This document shows positions 1 through 10,735 of a stretch of DNA of 64,000 nucleotides, in pieces. The position numbers were made by a program, and so were the translations under genes. The notes below the pieces were generated by a model. The model was not told the origin of the DNA. It did not search any database and saw nothing but the letters and a program-made list of their open reading frames with translations. Numbering within the stretch: the first letter of the stretch is position 1; every line of letters begins with the position of its first letter. This DNA is from Haemonchus contortus (taxonomy: Eukaryota; Nematoda; Chromadorea; Rhabditida; Trichostrongylidae), in assembly GCA_000469685.2 (NCBI GenBank), contig LS997564.1, positions 21,548,960 through 21,612,959 on the forward strand, given 5' to 3'.

Positions 1-692
1 CTTCGTTAATCGCGTTCACCCCCTTTATTTCGCCCTTAGCAAAAAGAAAAGCATACCTATCAGTCTTTCGAGTTTCAAAAAATATCCCAAGGAGTATCTA
101 GAGCTATGATGACTTTCTCGCTTCTTGCAGTTTTATTGTATTAACATCAACCTCCCCGACGCTTTTTAACTACCTCTTACATTAGTGTGGTTACTGTGTG
201 CTTTTGTTCCTGGAGTTTGTGTTTTTCTTTTTTTTACTAACTGATTATGTCACATGACCCACGTCATGTAATATATAAATAAATATATATATATATAAGT
301 ATATACCACATCGATGCTGCAACTTTTCGGCACGTTTCCCGTATGGAATCTTCCTCAACTTATCGCCTTACTGCCGCATTTTCTGATTTACCTATTTTCT
401 ACATAAAATAAAACTCGAAAGCCTTATTTTATCCCTACTTTGCTCCTTCCACAAGCGCGTTCTGAGTTGCATTCAGGTACCCGCGCGCGTGAAAGTATTT
501 CAAACTTGAGCATTGCATAGGCTGCTTCCATAATGCCGCGGCCGGGGGCGGCGCTTGCCTCTTGTTTACAACTGAATCTTGACCGCACCGCAGGCCGAGT
601 TGTCCCCGGCCAGCGCGCCTTGCGGGCCGGCCGACGGACTATAAAAGCAGCCATTGCAGAGCACTCGAGATGAGGGCCTGATGCGCGGGCAT
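1..692. other. Unassigned, AT microsatellite then GC-rich stretch
   Basis: I see no supported gene here. A run of alternating A and T lies at about 269-300. From about 470 to 690 the composition turns GC-rich, with several CG-containing runs, which leads into the palindromic element that follows. The short open frames on both strands show no recognisable domain. Confidence 0.5.
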
Positions 693-929
693 GGGTATGT
701 ACGTGCGTCCGAAAAAACGCGGCAAGTTGTGCGCCGAAATTCGTGGTGATTCGAGGGACACTGGCGCCTATTATTGGGGTACAAACTTGTAGTAGAGTAG
801 TTTAATAGGATCAGACGATCCTATTAAGTTATTCTATGTACTTCGAGTTTTGGCCCCAGTGATAGGCGCTAAAGTTGTCCAACAACAACTTCTGCCACGC
901 ATCCTCGGACGCACGTACCGCACGTACTT
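693..929. mobile_element. Palindromic MITE, family 1, copy 1
   Basis: This is a near-complete palindrome centred at about 812. The left arm begins with GTACGTGCGTCCGA and runs through GGCGCCTATTATTGGGG to TTAATAGGATCA. The right arm is its inverse, ending with TCGGACGCACGTACC. The arms are about 115 bp each and diverged. The same end and internal motifs (GTGCGTCC, GGCGCCTA, GGCC) recur in the palindrome at 8865-9144, so both belong to one family. It has no coding capacity. Target duplications are not clear. Confidence 0.75.
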
Positions 930-1288
930 GTCGTACGCTACTTGCTCGGCGAAATGCCTGAGAACGACTATAGAATCAGAGAGCGCATTCGGGGAACCTT
1001 AACGATCGGTGAAGGGTAACAGCCGCATCTGTGAGTGTGAACGTATCATATCGTTCCTTTTCGTACTAGGAGTAAAGTGGATCAAAGCAAAAATCATGTA
1101 GACATCGTAGCTCAAACGTTTTTGCACGGCATGTTTATGTTCACGAGGTGAAGGAAGCGAGAAGGATAGCAAGCAATCACCAAACGTAGCAGGTGTGAAA
1201 GCGATGACGAAAGCATTGTTGAGCTCGAAATCGATCGACTGGCTGATTTGTACCAAGAACAAATATCTAAAACGATTTCATCGCTTCG
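930..1288. other. Unassigned spacer
   Basis: No supported gene, RNA or repeat in this stretch. The open frames are short and show no recognisable motifs. Confidence 0.4.
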
Positions 1289-1290
1289 AA

Positions 1291-1322
1291 AGGCACAGTT
1301 AACGATAATTTTGGGTTACCTA
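1291..1322 (+). repeat. Solo terminal repeat of the TTAA-flanked MITE family
   Basis: The sequence AGGCACAGTTAACGATAA followed by TTTTGGGTTACC matches the left end of the complete MITEs at 16291, 37138 and 49747. Only the end is present. The next element (1345-2738) begins about 20 bp downstream, so the rest was probably lost or replaced. Confidence 0.65.
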
Positions 1323-1344
1323 GTTTTAACACGTTGACGACAAT

Positions 1345-2738
1345 GTCGCGCAATGGTGCGCGACAGCCACTCTGTGATCGCATCTAAAAATATAGGGAAC
1401 TCTCCGGCGCGTGTCGCGTGCGTGTCTCTTGGCCCACTGCCAAATGTGGTTTACTCGCCTCGAGTGGAGTAATTTCACTACTGCCTGCTCACGAATACAT
1501 GTGTAACCCATCTTCTGAGCATCTCGCTGCAACTGCGTAATGTTTGTTGATGGTGTTGTGAGGCTGACTTGCTTGGGAGTTCATTCATGTCCCTAAGCGC
1601 TTCATCCTTATAGACACCTTCAGCGTTCGAGTGCCCTCCCTGTATAAAGGTAAGTTGTTCTACTTCCTTTTACCCCGATGGAATGAGTAGACAAGGGGAA
1701 CTCTCAAAGACAAACTTTAGGTAGAAGTAGGAGTAGTTGTTGGTTAGGGGACCAGGGAGATCCCTCATCGATAGGGAGCCTGCTATCATATAGATTTTGC
1801 AGAGCAGGATAAATTTAGGAGAGTGCAAATGATTGTGGGTCAATTTGTTTGCCCCAAAAAGCTATCGTAGGATTAGTGAATACCATGGATGAGGTCCATG
1901 GAGCATATGGAGTGGTGAGGAAGATAAGTGTACGAATGAGATTGGATTCAAGTGGATTTTGGCCTCAACACTCTTTTATCTCGTTTTTCAGAATTCCAGT
2001 TGTTGAGCAGTCCAGTTACGTAGTTTCATTTCGCCAATAACTTACGCGTGTTTTTTGCATTTTGGGGTCGTAAGATCAGAACATGTTTCCCGCCTTTTGG
2101 AGTCATGACATCAGTGCATGAGTTAAAGCGGTAGTAATCAGTTCCAGTTAATCAGTAATCCAACAGTTAGGTGTGAGGGTATCGCTAGTTCTCCTAGAAG
2201 GGCAAGTGGCCTTCTTGTTTTCGAAAAGAAGATAGAGGGTTTACAATACATCAGTTTGTAAACGCCACTACGACACTCGAAAACGGGAGAAGCTGAGTTA
2301 GGGGTCGTATCTGTTCCTATTGTGGTGGGTAAATCTACATTAATAAAATCGAAAAACGTACTTTCACTCCTGAAAGAGCTTGTACAAGAATAAGCAGTAG
2401 TCAGCAGCATCTAACGTGCAAGAATGCAGGAGTATGGGAAATACATTCAGGTCATTTAATAGGAAGAAGGGTTAGCCGCGACTATTGAGCAGCGTAGGAG
2501 CATAAGTACACTCCGACCGAGCCAGACCATAGAATAATAACAGTGCGATGATCATAGGATAGCGTTTCATATGTATTCCTGTAGCAATCATTAGTGAGAT
2601 ACCTCCAGCAGAAGAGAATAAACCACATTTGGCAATGGGCCAAGAGACACGCGCGCGACACGCGCCGGAGAGCTCCCTATATTTTTAGATGCGATCCCAC
2701 TCTGTCTCATGGGACGATGTCGCGCAATGCTGCGCGAC
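1345..2738. mobile_element. DNA element with about 130 bp terminal inverted repeats
   Basis: Positions 1345-1475 reappear inverted at 2605-2738. Both arms carry a GTCGCGCA...TGCGCGAC mini-palindrome at the outer edge, then GATCGCATCTAAAAATATAG, the CTCTCCGGCGCGTGTCGCG segment, and GCCAAATGTGGTTTA. The interior of about 1.1 kb is not inverted and holds no recognisable transposase. This fits a non-autonomous DNA transposon. The superfamily is undetermined because no clean target duplication is seen. Confidence 0.75.
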
Positions 2739-3377
2739 GGTGCATTCTTCGATTAAAGTGTGTGTGCTCTTTCCGTTTTTTGTGCAGATTTTCAATTTAG
2801 GCTTATAAGTGTCCAAAATAGCACAGACCACCTATTAAATTAATTCCACGATGAATAATACAGATACAAGACAGGATCAACCGCAGGAGCCATATCGTCG
2901 CCGTCTCAACCACCTGCAGCATCATCGTCGCTGTCGAGCAGCCAGTGGTCAAAAATTGCTGAGTCTTCCATTTCAATATCCGGGACACTCATGAGGACAA
3001 AAATAGTCGCAAGTATAATAACGCTCTCAGAGATCCTATTTATATACCCCTAATTCAAATTTATCACCGCCAAATTTGAAATTACCCCGAGTAGCCGCAA
3101 GTCTTGGGTAAAATTTGAATACTGCTGGAAGGTTTGCGGATCTCAAATGTTTCTGAATGTAATCACTCATTTTTTCAAAAAATAACAAATTTCCAAGAAA
3201 GAAACTGTGTCGTCCCACGGGACAGACACGAAAAAATTGGCTCGTCGTCAACGTTTAAGTGAGTAATAGAAGTGATAGTCCGAAGGCGGTCAAGAAAACG
3301 CGAAGGTCGTGTGTTAAAATGTTATGAGAAACAAAAGGCTTCAAAAAGAAGTAAAATTATGGGTTGGAGAATGTTAC
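2739..3377. other. Unassigned spacer
   Basis: No supported gene. The segment is moderately AT-rich with short frames only. Confidence 0.4.
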
Positions 3378-3665
3378 GAGAAAAGCCGCATGGCACAAGC
3401 TGTTCAAACGCGCGCAATTGCATTCAACTGGCTGCAATACGCTGCCTGAGCGCAAGGTGTGGGTCCAGGTGCGAATGGTACAACTTCAGCCTGTACAACA
3501 ACCCGTTCGCCTTGGGTGTGTACGTTGGCTACGCCGATTTTGGGGGCTCTCATTAAATACTATCTTTATCTTTTTCCACCCGACAGCGTCCTATAGGCTA
3601 TCTATGGGGGCACAGTTTCCTCTTATGAAAGAATACCAGGAACCATTCTTAACGCTTCTGATATG
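3378..3665 (+). repeat. Dispersed repeat related to the TTAA-flanked MITEs, copy 1
   Basis: This stretch matches, in the same sense, the reverse complement of 51507-51890. The shared segment includes GGTGTGGGTCC(A/C)GGTGCGA and later CCGACAGCG and AGGAACCATT. In both copies one frame encodes a CGSRCEW motif preceded by LAA. The GTGTGGGTCC-GGTGCGAAT string also occurs inside the MITEs at 16.5, 17.9 and 50 kb, so this is probably a diverged member of that larger family. No terminal repeat survives here. Confidence 0.6.
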
Positions 3666-3841
3666 AACCGCCACATGATGTATAATTGTTGCAGTATAAC
3701 ATGGTTCCGTTAATTTCTTATTGCTAAGAATCCATGGCTCATCATAAGGGCACACGCGGCATTCCTGAATATCAAAGTGATTTAGATAGAGGGTCGCAAG
3801 AGCTCGAAAAGCGCTCAAGACGTCCACTATTTCCAGAAAGG

Positions 3842-5351
3842 GAGAAGAACTTAAACAACATAATCAGACAAACCCTACGTGCAAGCGGTTGCGTCGCGGT
3901 TTCGCGCTACAGCACGTTATTTTAGGGTGTCTTGGCTTTGCGGGAAGGCCTTGATGACAGAAGACTTCCTCTTTTATAACGCTGCTTGCTGGCGGTTGCG
4001 TAACGCGTTCGAACACATTATTCTGAGGCGATTACTAATCGTAGGAAGTACCTTTCTTTAATCAATAAGCTGTTAAACTATGGTTTGGTAATGTATGTCC
4101 CTCTTCCTGCACTTTTCTTGTTCATGTTTCTTCCAAGACCATTGATGAGTAGTTACCCTAGTGAATGGCTAGTGAACACTGTTTGGTTATGTGTTTCTAT
4201 TCCTATTGCAGGCTTGTTGGTTTGTGTTTCTTCTGAGACAACTGCAGAGTGATGACTTTCACTGATAGAGTGTGAACCCTGATTTAGGGGTATGTCAACT
4301 TCTGTACAATGGAAAACCAATCTTGGTTAGGTGTGAAGACTACATTTTCATTGGCTGTCTATATCTTTATCAAGCAAGTGAATGATAAGAAACTGAAGAA
4401 AATGGCAACAGTAAGAAGGTGAAGGATCATGAGAAAAATTAAGAACTGGAAAAGTTTTAATAGCTGGTTGGGAAACCTGTTTTTGTGCACAGGTGAAAGG
4501 TAAAATGCGAAAGTAAGCAGAATATTTTATAGAGCTTTTGATAGCGACTTTATTGCTTTTTTCAATTTGCACAAAATCAACACCCTTAGCCAGTTATAAT
4601 GGGAATTTTTCTGCTGAGAAACATACTTTTTTATTGAAGCTTTGGGTTTTCACTGCTGTTATTCTATTCATTCAATAACTTTGACTTGCCGCATATCGAT
4701 ATGCGAGCAGCGCAGTGATTATGGAGTTTCCACACCTAATCAAGAACGCCTCGCGCCCTCATGCCATGCCTTTGTTTCATTCTCCATCGAATTAGCTTTT
4801 CTGTTTTCTGCACAGTCGCTGTCGATTATACACAACGCGTGGATGTTCTTCAAACCTCTCTTTGGCTTGAACATCGCCATTCATAGTCTCTTTCGGTTAG
4901 ATGAGTTGTATCAATCAATTGTACAGACGTTGGCATACCTCTGAATAAGGTTTCAACACTCTATCAGTGAAGGTCATTACTCTGCAGTTATCTCAGAAGA
5001 AACAAAAACCAACAAGCCTGCAATAGGAATAGAAACACATAACCAAACAGTGTTCACTAGCCATTCACTAGGGGAGGGTAACTACTCATCAATGGTCTTG
5101 GAAGAAACATGAACAAGAAAAGTGCAGGAAGAGGGACATACATTACCAAACTATAGTTTAACAGCTTATTGATTAAAGAAAGGTACTTCCTACGATTTGT
5201 AATCGCCTCAGAATAATGTGTTCGAACGCATTCTGTCATCAAGGCCTTCCCGCAAAGCCAAGACACCCTAAAATAACGTGCTGTAGCGCGAAACCGCGAC
5301 GCAACCGCTTGCACGTAGGGTTTGTCTGATTATGTTGTTTAAGTTCTTCTC
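3842..5351. mobile_element. Foldback element with about 430 bp inverted arms
   Basis: The left arm (3842 to about 4275) and right arm (about 4950-5351) are inverse copies. The outer ends read GAGAAGAACTTAAACAAC and its complement, and the arms share the CGCGGTTTCGCGCTACAG and CGTAGGAAGTACC segments. The left arm carries about 45 bp (around 3960-4005) absent from the right arm. The interior of about 670 bp (4276-4949) is unique and has no recognisable protein. The structure suggests a non-autonomous foldback or long-TIR DNA element. I see no convincing target duplication. Confidence 0.85.
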
Positions 5352-5589
5352 AGAAAGGGGTGTCTGGCAGTTTGGGGAGTATGGTGTCATTTAGGAAGGA
5401 GATTCTCATGCAAACACCCATCATAACAACATCCAAGTCTGAAAGCAACTGGATCGAGTAGGACCTGAAATCTTGAAATTTGCACCATACAGATGGGTAC
5501 GATCGCACAGTCCTTGCTCACATCTGCAACTCTTCCTCCGATTTTGAAGTGTTCAGGCTTTGGGTGCGCCACATAGCTTATGCTTCGCG

Positions 5590-6480
5590 AAAGTCCTACA
5601 TGTTCGATTGCCTTGAGCAACAGGGTTTTTCTAATCAATATATACGGACGGATGCTTGTATACGGATGCCTGATGTACTGTAAGACAGCTTCACCACTAC
5701 GATTTCGCCATTCCATAAAGAAGTTATTGTCAACGTAAAGTGTGTGGTTCGGCACTACTACACCATCCCGCCCAAACTCTTCACTGCCCCTCGAGAATAC
5801 CATTCGAAATATTGATTCGAAATATGAACACCTGAGAGTGAAGATCGACGACCGCTAATCTCCGTTTTGCAGACGACATCGTGCTTATAACACAGAACAT
5901 TGAGTAGGCGAAACGGATGCTGGGCATATTTAACAGCGCTTTCGGAAAGATCAGCTCAAAATTGAATCCAACGAGGACTATATTGACCAGAAACGGGTTG
6001 GTTCCCAATGCTCCCTTTACGCTCAACTGAGGGATATCTTCGAATGCCCTAGTTATGAACATGTATCTGTCGGGAAGGTAACACAATAAGCGGCTTAGCT
6101 CTGGGGCTGAGCAAAAAGAAGCTTGACAAGCAATCAAGGACATCGAGGGAGTAGTGCGGAAGATAAAAAACATCCACCTCCGAGAGGACGATGCTCGGAA
6201 TTTTTCTGCACACGCAAGTGCAGAACGGAAGTAGGATTTTTGAGCAACGAACGAGTGCAAGGAATTACGTTGCTTTCGCCAAGGAATCAAAGATTAGGTG
6301 AGTAACACACTATGCAATATTGTGACAGCGGATAAGTACAAGAATTACAGCCAGGTAAACCGAGGACTTCATTGAGAAGCGAGAAAAGACAAGTACCCTC
6401 TGCGTCGAATAAATGCTCCATCGAAAAATTGCGATGTCAACATGTTTGCCGAGTTGCCACTCCAGGAAGATCGTGCGTAA
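5590..6480 (+). mobile_element. RTE-clade LINE, reverse transcriptase palm to C-terminus (pseudogene)
   Basis: Reading several plus-strand frames in order gives RTE-type reverse transcriptase. At about 5625 there is QYIRT, followed by TTTISPFHKEVI and a degraded GVRQGDTISPKLFTA block (IPPKLFTA is clear at about 5765). A RFADDIVLI-type catalytic block follows at about 5865-5885, then a segment reading LVPNAPFTLN at about 6000-6030. The frame is broken by stops and shifts throughout, so it is not functional. The endonuclease is absent, consistent with the 5' truncation usual for LINEs. The nearest related remnant in the window is 60130-60380. Confidence 0.75.
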
Positions 6481-7330
6481 CTCAGTAACTATTGTGCTTC
6501 TATCCGCCCACGTATCGAAATGAGACTTCAGAAAAATTCGACGGGCTTCTAGACTTAGAGAGATGTCGTGCTTCGCAACGCCATGTTCCCATCCCGAATA
6601 TCTACGGTTACAGTTGCATTCGGCAACAATATTTAAAACGCGCTATCGGTTCTGGATCTAGGTTCCGTTTTGCACCAAGAGTCCATAGGCCATGGAGTCT
6701 TAAGGTCCTGGGTGGTCTTCAATTCCTACAGGACGTTCCTTCTCCTCTCTATACAAGATCAACCCATTCCCGTCAGCAATATGGGAGGCGAACCCATGAT
6801 TATACCACGAGATCTAGACATTGCCGGTGTACAATCTCACCTTCAGGATGTGATCCTTTCCTGGAGGGGAATACAAAAGGCAGCACCCTATTTTGAAAAG
6901 GTTTTGTGGTTGGATGTAGCACGCAGTGCAGAGTTACCTAAAGCACTGGGCACACGTTGAGAGTGTGACCTTCCAGTCTGTCCGATTTGTATGTCCTCAT
7001 TGAAATTTCCTTCCATCATGTACCCTCTCTTCCCTCAATCTTTCATGTTTTGTAGGTCCCATAATAGGTAGCGTAGGAGATCTCACTGATTGGATTCCAT
7101 AGCTGTTGAATACTGTACCGACCCATTTACTATTGCGTATCCCACTCACCTCAGAAATAACAGGAGGTCCATTGACCAACTGCGGAAGACACGATTCAGA
7201 AGGAACCACGTCATAGAGTCATTCGACGTGCCCTCTCTTACACAAACCTGTCGTACAGGACGCCATGCAGACCAACCAAGAACTTTCGAATGAACATGCG
7301 AGGTCAATAAACGTATATGGTCACCCAGTC
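6481..7330. other. Unassigned, one 96-codon open frame at 6670-6960
   Basis: This is downstream of the RTE fragment. The plus-strand frame at 6670-6960 encodes 96 residues with no domain I recognise (it includes a VSNMGGEPMIIPRDL segment). It does not resemble the RTE C-terminus. It could be an old gene piece or chance. Nothing else is supported. Confidence 0.35.
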
Positions 7331-7354
7331 CCCTCACCCCCCCCCCCCCCCCCG
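7329..7354 (+). repeat. Poly-C tract
   Basis: An almost uninterrupted run of C residues precedes GAAAGATTC. Comparable G runs occur at about 27053, 57074 and 57748. Such tracts are prone to length errors in assemblies. Confidence 0.9.
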
Positions 7355-7504
7355 AAAGATTCTGGTGATCCGGACAATAATTCAAACAAGTCAAGGGATA
7401 GTTGCACGTCAGCAACTGGCAGCTGCGCTGAATCACGGGTCTGTGCTCTATTGTAGTTGCATAGACGGCTGCTTTGTTGGTTTGTCGCTTTCTGATAACC
7501 AACC

Positions 7505-7566
7505 GCTATAGGAAACCTACCAGCAAGAGATAACCAAGTGTTATAGGAAGCCTACCAGCAAGAATG
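7505..7566 (+). repeat. Short direct repeat
   Basis: Two near-identical copies of TATAGGAA(A/G)CCTACCAGCAAGA lie about 35 bp apart. No function is evident. Confidence 0.75.
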
Positions 7567-7696
7567 CCTAGTCCGTTTCAGGTCGGCGCATCTACTCCAA
7601 ACGAAGTGAGCTATCACGGCAAATTTGTTTAGGACGGTAGAAATCTCTCATCGGATGATCGGTACAAAGCGGAATCGGATGAACTCGCTCAAGAAG

Positions 7697-8266
7697 AGAC
7701 TAAGATTCAATGGTATCCATTGAAGAGTGGTTGCCGACTGGATCCCTCTGAACGTCTAAACGACCATCAGTCAGATCAGACACCTTACGCAAGCTATCAA
7801 AGAAATGAATGATGTGACTGCAGATCCTGTTGACAGCGGAGACTTCGAGGAACTCCACCGCTGCAATGAATACATCACTTCGGTTGGTATCTTCTCCATT
7901 GACACAAAGCTTGACACTTTCCACGATTTCTATGGCCTATGCTCCTTTCTAGCATGTCCCGTGTAAACACGGAACATGGAATTTTCTGAGCTGTATCAGA
8001 TCGGCAATCTCTCAAAACATCCCAGTAAGAAAACCAACATTGAGAGCCCGAATTTGAAGTGATTTCTTTTTCGGAGGCCGTTCACGTGACCGAATTTCGT
8101 TTGCCCAAATATGTAGAGCACGTAAAAGAAGATGCACCACATGAATATTTATGGATGACTTTCGTTTCCTATGAATCCACTCCACAAATTTATAGGGAGT
8201 TGATGGAGAGGCTCCAGGAAAGTAAGTGACTATACCAAGTAGGTCAGCCTTGAGGTAGCCAATCAA
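7697..8266 (-). mobile_element. RTE-clade LINE, endonuclease N-terminal part (pseudogene)
   Basis: On the minus strand, the frame ending near 8012 contains RERPPKKK then IRALNVGFLTG. This matches the start of the apurinic-type endonuclease of RTE LINEs and the better-preserved copy at 36103-36456 (RIGTLNVGSLTG). Further along (7924-7700) the frame reads VKLCVNGEDTNRSDVFIA and SAVNRI, typical of the next part of the endonuclease. Frameshifts separate the two segments. It points toward the plus-strand RT fragment at 5590-6480, so these are two different insertions or one rearranged by inversion. Confidence 0.7.
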
Positions 8267-8269
8267 AAG

Positions 8270-8864
8270 GGTCCATTATAGGAAAAACTTACAAACAAAT
8301 CAGTATTGGCTATTGGGATATTGAATAAACAAAGGAAACACTAAACAACAAAGGGAGGAGGCAAGAAGTTGTGAGTTCGTCGGAAGAAATTCAAATCATC
8401 AACTGACTGCTCTGAATCCTCTATCAGACCTCGAGCGAAGTCTCACAGATACTGCTGTCGTCTGAAGCTACCAACAGAACCTACCAAACCATGAATCTGC
8501 TGTTGCCATTAACGTGGAGACAGGAAGGCACCGAATGTTCATAAGGGACCTGTGGTAGATGCAGGAGCTGGGTCTGCAGGATCTTGAAGAAAGCATGATT
8601 TCTGGATGTCTGGAACTGAGAAGTAGCTCGAAAAATATCTGTACATATTATGTACGCGTGACAAGTAGGAAGGGCAACTACACCTACGAATCCTATCCCC
8701 TTGTAAGTCAAGAAGTATCCAGGTCTGGCACTTTGGCGCTTTGCCAAGGGAGCTTATTGCATGTAACTGCTATTTCTTGATTCATTTGCGATCGCGCTTC
8801 GATCATATCCGGCGCGTTGGACCGAGGCCGTTTTTGGGGCTACCGCTGTAGCCCGACGGCGGAC
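8270..8864. other. Unassigned spacer
   Basis: No supported gene or repeat. Short frames on both strands lack recognisable motifs. Confidence 0.4.
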
Positions 8865-9144
8865 CACGCGAGTGTGTGTCAAGTCGTGCGTCCGAGGATG
8901 CGCGCGGCAAATTGCGCGGCGAAATTCATGGTGCTAGGAACGAATTCAGCGCCTAACATTGTGGCCCAAACATGAAGTAAAGAAGATCACCGGGATCAGT
9001 TAATCTTACTGATCCACTTTACTTCAAATTTGGGCCACGATGATAAACACTGCAGTCGTCCAAATTCGCCACGAACTTCGCCGCGCAATGTGCCGCGCGC
9101 TTCCTCGGACGCACGACTTGACCGTCCCCCGGACCACGCGGCCC
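8865..9144. mobile_element. Palindromic MITE, family 1, copy 2
   Basis: An almost continuous palindrome is centred near 9004. Each arm is about 135 bp and runs from CGGACCACGCG and TGCGTCCGAGG at the edge through GGCGAAATTC and AGCGCCTAACAT to AAGTAAAG at the centre. It shares end motifs with 693-929. A further partial copy lies at 33541-33605 (GCCGCGCAATTTGCCACGCG). It has no coding capacity. Confidence 0.85.
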
Positions 9145-9639
9145 CGAGAGCAGCCTGATTTTTTTACGCTCCCATCCCCTGAAATGAAATTCCATGAAAA
9201 AAAATTTATTGACGAAATGTATGTTCTAAGCTTGGACACTTCTCTTTCGTTGTTCTTCACAAAAGATAGGAAACTACTCTTTGAATCGTTGATGGGTTGA
9301 AGTGGGAGACGGGCGTTAGGAACGATTTTGGGTAATCGATTCGCCGAACGTCTGTCGCGGACCATTCATTCGCTCTTACTGCAGCTCTAGCGTTCTTCAT
9401 ACAGCTCGATCGATATGCGATCATTATTTTATGCATAATCCTACTATTAGTACTTTTGTTATTGTATTTCTTGCCTACTGCTGCATCCTGCTACATTCCT
9501 TCGCGCGCGACGTCCCTCTTACCGCGACGCGACCATTTCGTTCCTAATGCACCACACCCGGTTGGATTGGTTAGAGGCAGACAGCATTGGTGTGATACCT
9601 GCTTTAAATCGGTCGGATTATCGAGAAAACTCTAAAATG
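9145..9639. other. Unassigned spacer
   Basis: No supported gene. One short run of A at about 9200 and a GC-rich patch at about 9505-9530 are the only features. Confidence 0.4.
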
Positions 9640-10172
9640 GAGAGTACATTTGGTCCCTACCCTAGGGAAAAATCATTCCGAAACACCTGGATACGAAGAT
9701 AGCTGTACAGCTCAGCCCCCGTATAAGGACGGTTTTCATGATTGGAGTGGATGGATAATTAGAATTGCCGATGAAACTGGCCTCGCATGGAGAAATAAAC
9801 CCATCGAACGATCCCATAGTCGTCAAAGAGTACAAAAAACCAAAAGGACTTGATGATCAATGTCAGTTTTCTACTTATACTCCAGTTGTGCGTCACATTA
9901 CAGGCACCTCAACAAATGTAAGATGAACCTTGTAGAATACTTACTTCAAAATATTAATAACAGACCTGCCGCTTTAAACAACTTGATAATATGTAATGGA
10001 AGCACTCGGAAGGAGAGCCGGAGAAGCTGCAGCTACAAGGAACATCATGGAGAAAACACTGTGCTCATGGATCATGCCAAGGAGATCTTCTCAAAATGCA
10101 GCAAGTGCCAGATATTTTCATGTGGGTACTGTTCAAAATTACTGCACGGGAAATGTGTAATTAACCGTTAAT
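9640..10172 (+). mobile_element. piggyBac transposase C-terminal remnant (pseudogene)
   Basis: Around 9802-9850 a plus-strand frame reads NDPIVVKEYKKPKGLDDQ. This corresponds to the conserved piggyBac block in which a proline-valine-lysine stretch precedes the YNxxMGGVDxxDQ motif, here with the MGGVD part degraded. The continuation (shifting frame at about 9890) includes LVEYLL and ends with a cysteine-rich tail, CSKCQIFSCGYCSKLLHGKC, like the cross-brace zinc finger at the C-terminus of piggyBac proteins. The stop is at 10170 and AATAAA follows at once (10172). The catalytic aspartates upstream are missing and at least one frameshift is present. An N-terminal remnant of a piggyBac protein lies separately at 61810-62160. 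Confidence 0.65.
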
Positions 10173-10534
10173 AAAGCTTGGGTTTTCTCCTTTCAACGTT
10201 GCACTACTTGGACCACTGTCTTGTAAGGACGATTCTTGGATCACCAACAACTCTCTAGAAGGTTCTCTAGAAGGCCGTCAACATAGATGATACTGTAAGG
10301 AGCCAAAAAAGTCAAAAACAAGCGATAAACGAGAAAAATACCACCGTGGCCTACAGACAGGTCTCGCGGTCGTAATATGAGCGAAGTTCAACGAAGAGAT
10401 AGTTAGTTTTCAAGCGTGACCGCAGGGTTTTCCAGTCAGGTGAGGAGAATTTCCAGGAATTCTGAGTTTTGGAACACAAATATCGACGGTGGTAGGATTG
10501 GACATAAGAGGGTCTATATGCAAGCAACACCTTA
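10173..10534. other. Unassigned spacer
   Basis: No supported gene. A short tandem TCTCTAGAAGG duplication occurs at about 10250-10273. Confidence 0.4.
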
Positions 10535-10735
10535 GATCCAATCTGCTAAGTAAAATGCCTTTGAATTTCGAAACGAAAAGTCTTCGGCAAAGAAAAGCTC
10601 CTCAGTTTTGGCTACTTTTCGGAGCGGATCCAATCTGCTAAGTGAATGCATTGGATTTCAAAACGGAAATCCTTCGGATTTTCCGAGAAAAAAAGAAAAG
10701 CTCATCAATTTCGACCACTTTCGGAAAAAGTGCGT
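10535..10735 (+). repeat. Imperfect tandem duplication, unit about 95 bp
   Basis: Two consecutive copies each begin ATCCAATCTGCTAAGT and continue through TTTCGAAACGAAAA/TTTCAAAACGGAAA, CCTTCGG and AAAGAAAAGCTC. The second copy has a few extra bases. No coding role is apparent. Confidence 0.8.

Noticed and set aside
5781..6290. Minus-strand frame of 169 codons
   Set aside because: Antisense to the plus-strand RTE reverse transcriptase fragment.
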